Shown here piece by piece: positions 9,172-17,938 of a stretch of 48,097 bases of DNA. The stretch covers positions 1-48,097 of the forward strand of contig JAAWAX010000031.1 in the NCBI GenBank assembly GCA_022792395.1. The letters are read 5' to 3'. Made by a program: the position numbers and the translations under genes. Position 1 is the stretch's first letter; the number at the start of each line of letters is the position of its first letter. Source of the DNA: Clostridia bacterium. Its GTDB lineage: Bacteria > Bacillota > Clostridia > TANB77 > CAG-508. Under the pieces are notes generated by a model. The model did not search any database, was not told where the DNA came from, and worked only from the letters and a program-made list of their open reading frames with translations.

Positions 9172-9211
9172 GAAGGTTCTTTTTGGACATTTTGTCCCCA
9201 AAAAACCTTCT
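9172..9211 (+). terminator. Terminator after dtd
   Basis: GAAGGTT and TTTTGG pair with CCAAAA and AACCTTC around a loop containing ACATTTTGT. Dtd and the opposing gene at 9249 both end here, so it may work in both directions. Confidence 0.6.
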
Positions 9212-9248
9212 AAAATCACCCAAAAAGAGAGTGATTCTCAATTACAAA

Positions 9249-9533
9249 TCAATAAGGAAAACGTTCATATAAATATTTTATGATGTCATCTGCATTTTCT
9301 TCTGTAATATGGACAAAAACATTTTTATCTAAACTAATCCACATCGTTAAATCAAAATCTTCAAAATTATCAATAAAAGTACCAACAATTTCTGCTAATT
9401 CAATGGGATTAGCATATTTTTTTTCCCAACTTAAAGAATCTTCCATATCAAAATCTGTATTATAAAAATGACTTAAAAATCGGTTTACTTCACCTTTTTT
9501 TTGACTATATAAATTAACTGTTACTAACATAAA
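9249..9533 (-). CDS. Small conserved-looking protein of unknown function
   Basis: This 94-aa protein starts at the ATG at 9533 (MLVTVNLYSQKKGEVNRFL), which follows TTAGGAGATTTT on the minus strand; the frame is open further upstream but that part looks non-coding. It is soluble, mildly acidic and aromatic-rich, ending IIKYLYERFPY. I do not recognise the family. It is convergent with dtd and divergent from the gene at 9651. Confidence 0.6.
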   Translation of the reverse strand, partial: FMLVTVNLYSQKKGEVNRFLSHFYNTDFDMEDSLSWEKKYANPIELAEIVGTFIDNFEDFDLTMWISLDKNVFVHITEENADDIIKYLYERFPY

Positions 9534-9650
9534 ATCTCCTAAAATAATCTTTCTATTAGTATAAAAAAATACAATAAGATTTATACATAGAATAAAGTAA
9601 AACAAAAATGTAAATACTAGAAAAAATAGAAATTAGAGGAGGTTTCAAAT

Positions 9651-10583
9651 TTGAAAAATATAAAAAGAATAACGTATGTAATACTATTTGTGATTGTGTT
9701 AGTGTTATCACTTACCATTTATACGAATGCAAGTAAAAATAGTGAAAAAGATCAAAAAGATAAAGTATTTTCACAAATTAAATATATGGAAGGAAAAATA
9801 GCAAATTTATTAAATTCAATGAATCATGTCGAAGTTAGAAACTATAGTGTGGTAACAAGTGAGATGTCAAAAGCTACAACAGAAAAATCAAAAAGTCAAA
9901 ATAGCTCATCTAGTAGTAGTTCAGAAGGTGGTGGTTCATCAGAAAAAAGTGGCAACGCTTCAGGAGAACAAGAAAATTCAGAAGATTCTAGTGAAGGAGC
10001 AACAAGTGGAGAAGAGGAAAAAGAAGAGAAATTTGAGATGAAAGCAACAGGAGTATTAACGAATACCGAAGATATTAATTGGGATATTATAAAGAACGAA
10101 ATTGAAAATATTTATACTTCTTTGCCAAGTATTACTATGGATTTATATCAACAAAATATAAGCCAAGAAGATGTTCTAGGATTCAATACAGAATTTGATA
10201 AGTTAACAAGTGTTGCAAAAGAGGAAAAGAAAGAAGAAACATTAACAGAATTAACAAAAGTATATGAATATTTTCCGAAGTTTTTAAAAGGTTCTGGTCA
10301 AGAGGCATTATATACTACTTTAGTGGAAACGAAATGGAGTGTATTTAAGGGATATTCTAAATTAGATACTGGAAATTGGCAAGAGATTTCAAAGGATATA
10401 AAAGATGCAATAGATACGTATTCAAAATTATTAACGAATACAGAGATTGATGAGAAAAAGCAATATAGCGTGAGTAAAGTATATATTATGATAAATGAAT
10501 TGCAAAATGCAGTAAATTTAAATGATTCAGCAGTATTTTTAATAAAATATAAGAATTTGCTAGAAGAAATGAATAATATATGA
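9651..10583 (+). CDS. Secreted or membrane-anchored protein of unknown function
   Basis: This 310-aa protein starts at TTG after GGAGGTTTCAAA. Residues 6-26 form a signal peptide or N-terminal anchor (ITYVILFVIVLVLSLTIYTN). There is no lipobox Cys. A Ser/Gly/Glu-rich linker (about residues 82-125) joins an N-terminal helical segment to a C-terminal helical domain (about 135-310) that resembles no family I know. rnpB follows at once. Confidence 0.6.
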   Translation: MKNIKRITYVILFVIVLVLSLTIYTNASKNSEKDQKDKVFSQIKYMEGKIANLLNSMNHVEVRNYSVVTSEMSKATTEKSKSQNSSSSSSSEGGGSSEKSGNASGEQENSEDSSEGATSGEEEKEEKFEMKATGVLTNTEDINWDIIKNEIENIYTSLPSITMDLYQQNISQEDVLGFNTEFDKLTSVAKEEKKEETLTELTKVYEYFPKFLKGSGQEALYTTLVETKWSVFKGYSKLDTGNWQEISKDIKDAIDTYSKLLTNTEIDEKKQYSVSKVYIMINELQNAVNLNDSAVFLIKYKNLLEEMNNI

Positions 10584-10597
10584 TATAATAAAAAACA

Positions 10598-10954
10598 GAG
10601 TAAATTGAATAGTCGCTGGTAAACTTCCGAAAGGAATTACGAGAGGAAAGTCCGGGCTTCATAGAGCAAAGATGCTAGATAACGTCTAGTGAGGGTGACC
10701 TTAAGGAAAGTGCAACAGAAAATAACCGCCAACGTTTTTTAGCAAAACGTGGTAAGGGTGAAAAGGTGAGGTAAGAGCTCACCGCCAGTATGGTGACATA
10801 GTGGGTCAGTGTAAACCCCATCTGAAGCAACACCTAAATAGAAGATTAAGCTTGCTCTAGCGCCTTCTAACTTGCGTGGCTTGAGATATATAGTAATATA
10901 TATCCTAGATAAATGGCTATTTTAAAAGACAGAACCCGGCTTACAGATTTACTC
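10598..10954 (+). ncRNA. rnpB: RNase P RNA
   Basis: The universal P4 halves are present: GAGGAAAGTCCGGGCTTC near the 5' end and ACAGAACCCGGCTTA near the 3' end. The closing P1 helix pairs GAGTAAAT with ATTTACTC. The internal block GGTAAGGGTGAAAAGGTGAG and the GTGAGGTAAGAGCTCACCGCC hairpin region are also typical. Length is about 357 nt. A T-run at 10955-10962 ends the transcript. The RNA is the catalytic subunit that trims tRNA 5' ends. Confidence 0.95.
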
Positions 10955-10963
10955 TTTTTTTAT

Positions 10964-10993
10964 TTGACAATGAAAGAAAAATAAGTATATAAT
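10964..10993 (+). promoter_or_regulatory. Sigma-A-type promoter for the MFS gene
   Basis: TTGACA at 10964-10969 and TATAAT at 10988-10993 are both consensus, 18 bases apart, about 48 bases upstream of the start at 11041. Confidence 0.75.
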
Positions 10994-11040
10994 ACATAAA
11001 GAAAAGAAGATTTATTTGAATACAGAGGAGAAAAATACAA

Positions 11041-12321
11041 ATGGATGAAAATACAAAAATAAGAAAACAAAACATGAAAATATATGCTTTGTACAGAACC
11101 ATATCGTGTGATAGAGTCTTTTTTTATGCAATAGATTTTTTATTTTTAAATCAAGTAAAACACATTAGTAGTTCAGACATTGTTTTAAGTTTAGCTTTTT
11201 ATGCAGTATTTATGATTTTTTTACAAATACCAGCAAGTATGATAATTGATAAAATAGGAACGAGAAAATGTACAATTGCAGGTAATATTTTTGGATTCAT
11301 GCATGTATGGTTAATCATGTTTTGTGGTAATTTAGGTAGCTTGATTTTGGCACAATTTATTGATGCCATCTGTTATTCCTTAAAAGATATATCAGATGTA
11401 ACTTTAATTCAATATTCGATTCCAGAAAGTAAAAGACAAGGAGAGATTTTTTCTAAATTGGAAGGAAAGGGAAGTAAAAATTATTATTTATTAAATGCGA
11501 TTACTTATGTTTGTTCTGGATTTTTATATGTTATCAATCCTTATATTCCTATGATAGGTGCGTTGTGCTTCCACTCATTAGCTATTTTTATGTCTTTAGG
11601 ATTTGAAGATGTCAAAAAAGAAAAAGAAGAAAAGCAAACTACTGAAAAATACATAAAAGACTTATGGCAAGGTGTAAAATTTATTATGAAATCACAACGA
11701 TTAAGAAGTCTATTTTTATATTCTGGTATTGCTTGGGGAATTTTTTGTCTAATGGGAACTTATCGTTCTAGTTTACTAGTGGATATGAAGACATCAGAAC
11801 AAATAATCACCATAATAGCAGCCATTTTAAGTGTTGCATCATCAGTAGGTTCAAGAAAACAGATACAATTTCATAACTATTTTCGAAATAAATCATTATC
11901 TGCCATTTTATTTATGACAACATTGTCTATTTTAAGTGTAGGAATCGTTGGAATTGTTAATATTTCGTACGGAGTTGCTTTAAGCATTGTGGTTATTGGC
12001 TTTGTATTAATTGATTTCGTAAAAGGAGTAAGTGGTGTTTTATGTACAAGATACTTAAGAAATTTTGCAAATGATGAAATATTAACGCAGATTTATGCTG
12101 TAAATGCTATTAGTAGAAATGTATTCAGAGCGAGTATTAGCTTTTTAGGTGCTTATTTATTACGAATAACAAATACAACCAATAGTATGATTTTAGTTGG
12201 AATTATCTTATTGATTACTACATTAGCATTAGTAGCTTATATGAAAACAAGACTAGGATTAAAGCCAGAAGAATATGATAAAAATGAATTTTATGAAAAA
12301 GAAAAAGTAAAAAGTGCTTGA
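11041..12321 (+). CDS. Major facilitator superfamily transporter
   Basis: This 426-aa membrane protein has about 12 hydrophobic segments in two halves joined by a charged loop (about residues 183-205, KKEKEEKQTTEK). The motif-A-like loop between TM2 and TM3 reads IDKIGTRKCTIAG. It resembles MFS efflux proteins, but the substrate cannot be told. The ATG follows AGAGGAG. It is monocistronic: its own promoter upstream and a strong terminator downstream. Confidence 0.75.
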   Translation: MDENTKIRKQNMKIYALYRTISCDRVFFYAIDFLFLNQVKHISSSDIVLSLAFYAVFMIFLQIPASMIIDKIGTRKCTIAGNIFGFMHVWLIMFCGNLGSLILAQFIDAICYSLKDISDVTLIQYSIPESKRQGEIFSKLEGKGSKNYYLLNAITYVCSGFLYVINPYIPMIGALCFHSLAIFMSLGFEDVKKEKEEKQTTEKYIKDLWQGVKFIMKSQRLRSLFLYSGIAWGIFCLMGTYRSSLLVDMKTSEQIITIIAAILSVASSVGSRKQIQFHNYFRNKSLSAILFMTTLSILSVGIVGIVNISYGVALSIVVIGFVLIDFVKGVSGVLCTRYLRNFANDEILTQIYAVNAISRNVFRASISFLGAYLLRITNTTNSMILVGIILLITTLALVAYMKTRLGLKPEEYDKNEFYEKEKVKSA

Positions 12322-12327
12322 CAAAAT

Positions 12328-12375
12328 AAAGTTACAGATGTAAACTATAAACAAAGTTTACATCTGTAACTTTTT
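12328..12375 (+). terminator. Terminator after the MFS gene
   Basis: AAAGTTACAGATGTAAACT pairs perfectly with AGTTTACATCTGTAACTTT (19 bp) around an 8-base loop, then T-run. Confidence 0.9.
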
Positions 12376-12478
12376 AAATTGGTATTAAAATATAGGAAAC
12401 AAATCAGAATTGCTTAAATGGGAAGATGTGAGTAAACTTAATTTAGAAAGAGTAGATGAATTAATTAAGGAGGAGAAG

Positions 12479-12853
12479 ATGAAAAATAAGAAATATGAAA
12501 TAACAGATGCAGAATTAGAAATTATGAATATTTTATGGGAAGAAAATCCACTAACATTAAATGAGATTGTAGAACGATTAAGCAAAAAGGAAGTAAAAAA
12601 TAAAAGTACCATAAAAACCTTATTGTATCGTTTAGTAGAAAAAGAAAGTGTGAAATCAACAAATATTCCCAATAAGAAGGTTAATGTCTTTGAACCAGAT
12701 ATTTCGCAAAAACAATATCAAAGAAGAGCCAATGAGAATTTTTTACAAAAATTATATCATGGTAGTACCAATAAATTGCTATTAAATTTTGTAGAGGAGA
12801 AAAAAATATCTAAAAAAGACCTACAAGAGTTACTAGATTTAATTGAAGATTGA
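12479..12853 (+). CDS. BlaI/MecI-type transcriptional repressor
   Basis: This 124-aa winged-helix protein starts at an ATG after AAGGAGGAG; an upstream in-frame extension to 12410 has no SD. The N-terminus (ITDAELEIMNILWEENPLTL) and the wing/recognition region (KSTIKTLLYRLVEKESV) match BlaI/MecI/CopY repressors. A dimerisation region follows. It sits 48 bases before a BlaR1-like gene, the classic sensor-repressor pair. No beta-lactamase gene is next to it, so the target may be elsewhere. Confidence 0.88.
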   Translation: MKNKKYEITDAELEIMNILWEENPLTLNEIVERLSKKEVKNKSTIKTLLYRLVEKESVKSTNIPNKKVNVFEPDISQKQYQRRANENFLQKLYHGSTNKLLLNFVEEKKISKKDLQELLDLIED

Positions 12854-12901
12854 TGTTTTTTTAGTCCATTCTAAAAACAAAAAACAAGCAAAAGGAGAAA
12901 A

Positions 12902-15007
12902 ATGATGCAAATATTACAAATACTATTTAGTAATATCTTATATATGGCAGGTATGGCAAGTTTTGTGGCTATTGTTGTTTTAGTATTACGAAAAATATTT
13001 GATCAGAAAATATCGCCAAAATGGAAATTGACTATGTGGATATTGTTATTAATTAGTCTAATATTACCCTTTCGTTTTACATTATATGCCAATAATCATA
13101 ACTTCTACACAGTTAGTACAATGATTGATAAGATAGATGATGTAAAAAACGCTTTGGCTACTAGCAGTTTAGGAAGAATTCTAACCATTTTATGGTTAAG
13201 TGGAATTTTAGTTTTAGGTATATTCTATTTTATAAGTAGTTGGAGAATGAAGATAAAAATAGGAAAAGAAGAAATCAAAGAGGAAAGAATTCTAAAAATA
13301 TGGGAGCAAGCCAAAGAAGAAATTGGTGTAAAAAAGAAAATTAAATTAATCAAACAAAACACGAAGATAACACCATGTATCTATGGAATACTACATCCTA
13401 AAATTCTTTTAACAGAAGAAATATTAGAAAAACCAGAAGAAGTATTAAAACACGTTTTTATGCATGAATTATCACATGAAAAAAGAAAAGATGTTTTGGT
13501 TAATAAAATTCTTTTATTAATTACAATTGCGTACTGGTTTAATCCATTTTTTTGGTTTTGTTTTCAACAAATCAGACAAGACATGGAGTTAAAGGCAGAT
13601 GAATTAGTATTAAGCAAGCTACCAAAACAAAAAGAAAAAGAGTATGCTAAATCATTAGTTAGTATTTTACCAATTTCTCAAGAAGAAAAAATGACTAGTA
13701 GGTTATTATATGTAACCGATGGTAAGAAAAATATGGAAAGAAGAATAAAAATGATAAAATTATCGAAACAATTTAAAGAATATAAAACCCTAATTGGTGT
13801 AACAACACTAGTCTTAACACTCTGCATTGGCATTTTAATTTTTACACAAATAAAACCGAAACAAGAAGAGGAGACTTTTAATACCATAAAATATTTTGAA
13901 ACGCCAGATAGAATTGTGTATAAGATAAAAGGAGAGGACAAGTATTATGTTTATACTTCAGCTAAAAATGATTATGATGTATTGTTAAATCAATTGATAA
14001 AATGTGTAGATGGTGTAGGAGAAGGAGCTAAATTATCACAAGAAGATATGAAAAAAATAGAGGAAGAAGAAAATTATATAGAGTTAGATTACGATACTAT
14101 TAGCAAAAATTATGTGATTAGCTATCAAAAAGAAAATTACAATGTCATAAAAAGAACAGATGAAGGTGGCATCGTTGTAAAAAATAACATCAAACAAAGA
14201 GAAACATTAGAAAAGTTATTAGCAGAACAAATACGAGAGAAAAAAGAATGTTATGAGATGCTAGATAATAAAGAATATAGACTATTAGAACCAATTTCTT
14301 ATGAAGTACCTAGTTGGTCAAATGAATTAAAAAAATATGAGCAAGGAATTTATAGCGTTAGATTGGGAACGAAAGATGCTTGGGAGAGATTTAAAGAAAA
14401 TAATCATATTGTTATGTCACAAGACATACCAGAAGAACAATTTGAAAAAACCAATGTAATGGCAACGATTACCAGATATCAAATAGATAAGATAGAAACA
14501 AGAATTGGTGGAGCAACACTTTATTTTAAGGGAGCAGAACAAAAAGATAAATACTATGTAAATTTATATTGTATTAGCAAAGCTGTCAACATTAATTGTA
14601 TTTATCGAAATTTTAATGCGATAATACAAGAAACCATAGAGGTGCAACAAAGTGAGAATGCAGTAAATACTTTAAATAAAACAAGCAATAATACTAATAT
14701 AAAAAATGAGAATCCAATTAGTGAAGAAAGAGCAAAACAAATAGCAATTGAAGCACTAAAAGAAGATGGAATAACCACTTACGAAAGTATAAAAATAGAA
14801 AGAAAGACAGAAAATAAATACTATTTACAAAAATGGACTGATACCAATCAAAATTATGCTGAAAAGTATACTCCAGTAAACGATTATGAGGCTGTTGATA
14901 CTTGGTATGTTGCTTTTCAAGATGCAGGGGATGTAGGTTGTTATGTAGGTATTTGGATTGATGTTTATACAAGTGAAATTCTATGTTATCATTGGACTGG
15001 GGAATAA
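12902..15007 (+). CDS. BlaR1/MecR1-like M56 family metallopeptidase sensor
   Basis: This 701-aa protein has N-terminal membrane helices, a cytoplasmic loop, then the M56 zinc protease motif MHELSHEKRKD (HExxH) and a further helix (about residue 300). In BlaR1 this protease cleaves the BlaI partner after a signal. The extracellular part is not a penicillin-binding domain: it ends in a PepSY-like region (ISEERAKQIAIEALKEDG and WYVAFQDAGDVGCYVGIWID), so the signal sensed probably differs from beta-lactam. The ATG follows AAAGGAGAAA. Confidence 0.85.
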   Translation: MMQILQILFSNILYMAGMASFVAIVVLVLRKIFDQKISPKWKLTMWILLLISLILPFRFTLYANNHNFYTVSTMIDKIDDVKNALATSSLGRILTILWLSGILVLGIFYFISSWRMKIKIGKEEIKEERILKIWEQAKEEIGVKKKIKLIKQNTKITPCIYGILHPKILLTEEILEKPEEVLKHVFMHELSHEKRKDVLVNKILLLITIAYWFNPFFWFCFQQIRQDMELKADELVLSKLPKQKEKEYAKSLVSILPISQEEKMTSRLLYVTDGKKNMERRIKMIKLSKQFKEYKTLIGVTTLVLTLCIGILIFTQIKPKQEEETFNTIKYFETPDRIVYKIKGEDKYYVYTSAKNDYDVLLNQLIKCVDGVGEGAKLSQEDMKKIEEEENYIELDYDTISKNYVISYQKENYNVIKRTDEGGIVVKNNIKQRETLEKLLAEQIREKKECYEMLDNKEYRLLEPISYEVPSWSNELKKYEQGIYSVRLGTKDAWERFKENNHIVMSQDIPEEQFEKTNVMATITRYQIDKIETRIGGATLYFKGAEQKDKYYVNLYCISKAVNINCIYRNFNAIIQETIEVQQSENAVNTLNKTSNNTNIKNENPISEERAKQIAIEALKEDGITTYESIKIERKTENKYYLQKWTDTNQNYAEKYTPVNDYEAVDTWYVAFQDAGDVGCYVGIWIDVYTSEILCYHWTGE

Positions 15008-15082
15008 AGAAAAGGGGAAAATAAAATGTAATATTTCTTGTTTAGGGCTCAAAAACAAGAAGAAAAAAGAGGCAAATAAGAA

Positions 15083-15112
15083 CATATCTTAATATTAAGA
15101 TATGTTTTATAA
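15083..15112 (+). terminator. Terminator after the M56 gene
   Basis: AACATATCTTAA pairs with TTAAGATATGTT and is followed by a T-rich tail. Confidence 0.7.
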
Positions 15113-15139
15113 TTTTTCTATAAAAAGAGAAATTAAGTA

Positions 15140-15168
15140 TAGACTTTTTTATTTTTTTTCGATATAAT
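15140..15168 (+). promoter_or_regulatory. Promoter for the gene at 15192
   Basis: TAGACT (-35-like) at 15140-15145 and consensus TATAAT at 15163-15168, spacing 17. Confidence 0.65.
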
Positions 15169-15191
15169 AGGGGTGGAAAGAAGGAAAAAAA

Positions 15192-15809
15192 ATGGAAAAA
15201 GAAAATATATTAAACAAAAGTATATATGATTTTTCACAAAAAATAGAGATAATACAAGCGATTATAATAGGGCTAATAGCTTTTTTAGCACCAACATTTT
15301 TAGCCCAATTAATAAATGTTATTTTTGGAACACAAAGCATAATAGCAACAAATTCACAGTTAATGGTTGGATCTATTGTGAATATGGCACTAATTATTTC
15401 AGCCATTAATATTAAAGGATGGAAAAAAATAATAGGAATTATAACAATGCCAAGTATTTCTACCATATTAAGTGGATATGTATTTGGAACAGCATCTGTT
15501 TATATGGTATATATGATACCAGCTATTTGGCTTGGGAATTTTGCTTTAATCTATACTTATAAACTTTTGATGTTAGGAAAAAAGAAGAATTACTTTTTGG
15601 TAGGAATAATAGGAATTATAATAAAAGTTTTAATAATTTATGGAAGTTTTTCACTATTAAATGTATGTGGAATTTTCCCATCTAAATTAGTTAATAATTT
15701 GCAAGTAGCTATGGGGATGACACAATTGATAACAGCATGTATAGGAATGGTAATTGCCTTTGTCTTATACAAAATAGAAAAGGGAAAATTTACAAAAGAA
15801 AGTGAATAG
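15192..15809 (+). CDS. Six-helix integral membrane protein, possibly transporter-like
   Basis: This 205-aa protein has about six hydrophobic segments and short charged ends. Its size and loop pattern resemble substrate-binding S components of ECF-type vitamin transporters, but I see no family-defining motif, so the link is weak. It has its own promoter and precedes the acidic protein gene by 33 bases. Confidence 0.5.
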   Translation: MEKENILNKSIYDFSQKIEIIQAIIIGLIAFLAPTFLAQLINVIFGTQSIIATNSQLMVGSIVNMALIISAINIKGWKKIIGIITMPSISTILSGYVFGTASVYMVYMIPAIWLGNFALIYTYKLLMLGKKKNYFLVGIIGIIIKVLIIYGSFSLLNVCGIFPSKLVNNLQVAMGMTQLITACIGMVIAFVLYKIEKGKFTKESE

Positions 15810-15842
15810 AAAGAAATGTAGAATTTTGGAGGTTGCATCAAC

Positions 15843-17825
15843 ATGTATGAGAGAAGTGCTATTGTTTTAGAGAGATATATGGAAAAAATCTTAAAACTGG
15901 ATAAAGCCAATAATTTAAAGAAAAATAGCGAAAATTATAATGAACTAATTCATGAAATAGAGAACTATCAAAATGTAACAGAAAAAGAGCTAGAAATCAT
16001 ACAAGAATTCGATGATATAGCAAAAGAGATAGAACATTTACAAGATGAACAAGGAAAATTATACAAAGCCAATAAAAGACTAGAAGAAGAAAGAGCTCAA
16101 TTATTTACTGAATTAGGAGAAGAAGCAGAAGTATTAGAAATTAAATTAAAAAGAATAGAAGAAACATTAGAAAAAAATAATGAAAAATTAAGAGATATAA
16201 GAATTGAATTTATAAAATTATTAGCTGACTTTTCAAAAAAACAGAAAAATAGGAATAGATGTGAAAAAGCTAGAAGAATAGGAGAAGCTAATCATATTAG
16301 TTACATTGAAAAAATGAGTGCAGAATTTCAAGAAATTGATGTAAAAGATGTAGTAAGCCTAAAAGATTTTATTAATTTCGAAAAAGACCAAATAAAACAA
16401 GAAGCACTAAATATTATGGTTAAAAATGGAAAAAGTGAAAGAATTGCTTTTAATGAAGAAGTATTGAAAAGAGCTATCAAAACCAGAATTGATATTGCAG
16501 AAAAAGAAGCAGAATGTTATATTTTAGTTTATGACAAAATGAAAAAATTATTAGCAGAGCCAGATAGTGAAGCAATTCGCTTAAACAAATACAAAAAAAC
16601 ATTTCGTGATACAAGTGTTAAGTTAGCCTTTCTAAATGCAGAAAGAGAATATATCGTATCATTTTTAGACTATGAAAGAATGACAGCAATTAGTGGTGCA
16701 AGGGCACACAAAAAGATGATGATGGAAGCTTGTAATAATTTTGAATTAGACATCATGCAAATTGACAATTTATATGAATTAATTATGAGAGAAATTAACA
16801 ATAGATCAACAAAAAAAGCATACAATCAATTATATAATAAGACCTATTTAAAGCATATAGAAGACAAGGAAAAAAACTTCCAACAAGAAGTAAATACTGT
16901 AAATATTAGCACAGGAACGGTTATTAATTCTAACTATTGGAGAATCGATGGAATCAAAAATATTTATAATGTATTCCAAGCAGAAGTGTCTGAAAAATTT
17001 GAAAAAGACTTATCAGAATATCGATTAGAAGAACCAGAAGAAATAGAAGAAATGGCAAAAGTAAATAAATACAAAAACTATAATAAACAGGAAAAAGAAG
17101 AGAGTTATAAGCAATTTAAATATGATGAATATGGAAAATATGATGAATATGACTATGATGACCAAGAAGAGGATAATGAAGAAGAGAGAACCAAAAATAA
17201 TTCATATAGTTATTCTAATAAAGGAAATTATGTAGAAGAAGAGGATGATGATACAGATTCTTCTGCATATCAGTACAGAATTGATGATTATAATTTTGGG
17301 AAGAAAGAAGAGAAAGACAACGATAATTATAATTACAATTTTGGAAAGGAAGAAGAAGACAACAATGATTATGATTACAATTATAATGAAAATGATGAAG
17401 AAGATGTAGAAGAAACTTATGAAGAATATGAAGAAGAGGATGACTACGAAGAACAAGAAGAATACTATGAAGAAGATAGTTACGAAGATGAATATGATAA
17501 TCAATATGAAGAAAATAACTATGAAGATGATTATAAAAATGAATACGAAGAAGAAGAGGAAGATGACAAGGATAACTATAAAGCCTATAACAAAAATGCT
17601 TATTTAGAAGATGATGAAGATGATGATGAATATGCGAATATTTATGAATACAATTATGAAAATGATGAAGAAGAATATAGGAAACAAAGATTAAAAAATA
17701 AAACAGTCATTTCCTTTGATGATGAAGAAAGCATAGATATGATAATCGCCAATAGTAGAAAAAGAGCAACGACTAATAGAAAAAATAATAATAAAGGATT
17801 ATTTAATAAATTATTTAAAAAATAA
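15843..17825 (+). CDS. Large coiled-coil protein with an acidic low-complexity tail
   Basis: This 660-aa protein starts at an ATG preceded by TGGAGGTTGCATCAAC. Residues 1-400 are almost all helical with coiled-coil character (for example LEIKLKRIEETLEKNNEKLR). Residues about 410-625 are dominated by Glu, Asp, Tyr and Asn. The last about 35 residues are basic (NSRKRATTNRKNNNKGLFNK). It has no signal peptide or membrane segment. The charge layout, with a helical body, an acidic spacer and a basic end, suggests a cytoplasmic structural or nucleic-acid-associated protein, but the function is unknown. Confidence 0.6.
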   Translation: MYERSAIVLERYMEKILKLDKANNLKKNSENYNELIHEIENYQNVTEKELEIIQEFDDIAKEIEHLQDEQGKLYKANKRLEEERAQLFTELGEEAEVLEIKLKRIEETLEKNNEKLRDIRIEFIKLLADFSKKQKNRNRCEKARRIGEANHISYIEKMSAEFQEIDVKDVVSLKDFINFEKDQIKQEALNIMVKNGKSERIAFNEEVLKRAIKTRIDIAEKEAECYILVYDKMKKLLAEPDSEAIRLNKYKKTFRDTSVKLAFLNAEREYIVSFLDYERMTAISGARAHKKMMMEACNNFELDIMQIDNLYELIMREINNRSTKKAYNQLYNKTYLKHIEDKEKNFQQEVNTVNISTGTVINSNYWRIDGIKNIYNVFQAEVSEKFEKDLSEYRLEEPEEIEEMAKVNKYKNYNKQEKEESYKQFKYDEYGKYDEYDYDDQEEDNEEERTKNNSYSYSNKGNYVEEEDDDTDSSAYQYRIDDYNFGKKEEKDNDNYNYNFGKEEEDNNDYDYNYNENDEEDVEETYEEYEEEDDYEEQEEYYEEDSYEDEYDNQYEENNYEDDYKNEYEEEEEDDKDNYKAYNKNAYLEDDEDDDEYANIYEYNYENDEEEYRKQRLKNKTVISFDDEESIDMIIANSRKRATTNRKNNNKGLFNKLFKK

Positions 17826-17938
17826 GAAATGGGGCAATTTAGGATAGATTTTTCCTTTTGCCTCATAAAAATTTACGTAAAAAACACAAAGAAAAAGAAT
17901 ATATATGTTATAATAAAGAAATAAAAAAGGAGGAAGAT

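Noticed and set aside
12410..12478. Longer N-terminus for the BlaI-like gene
   Set aside because: No SD upstream, while the ATG at 12479 has AAGGAGGAG at the right distance and matches the family start.
17202..17504. Antisense open frame opposite the acidic protein
   Set aside because: It is the hydrophobic shadow of GAA/GAT-rich codons and has no start signal.
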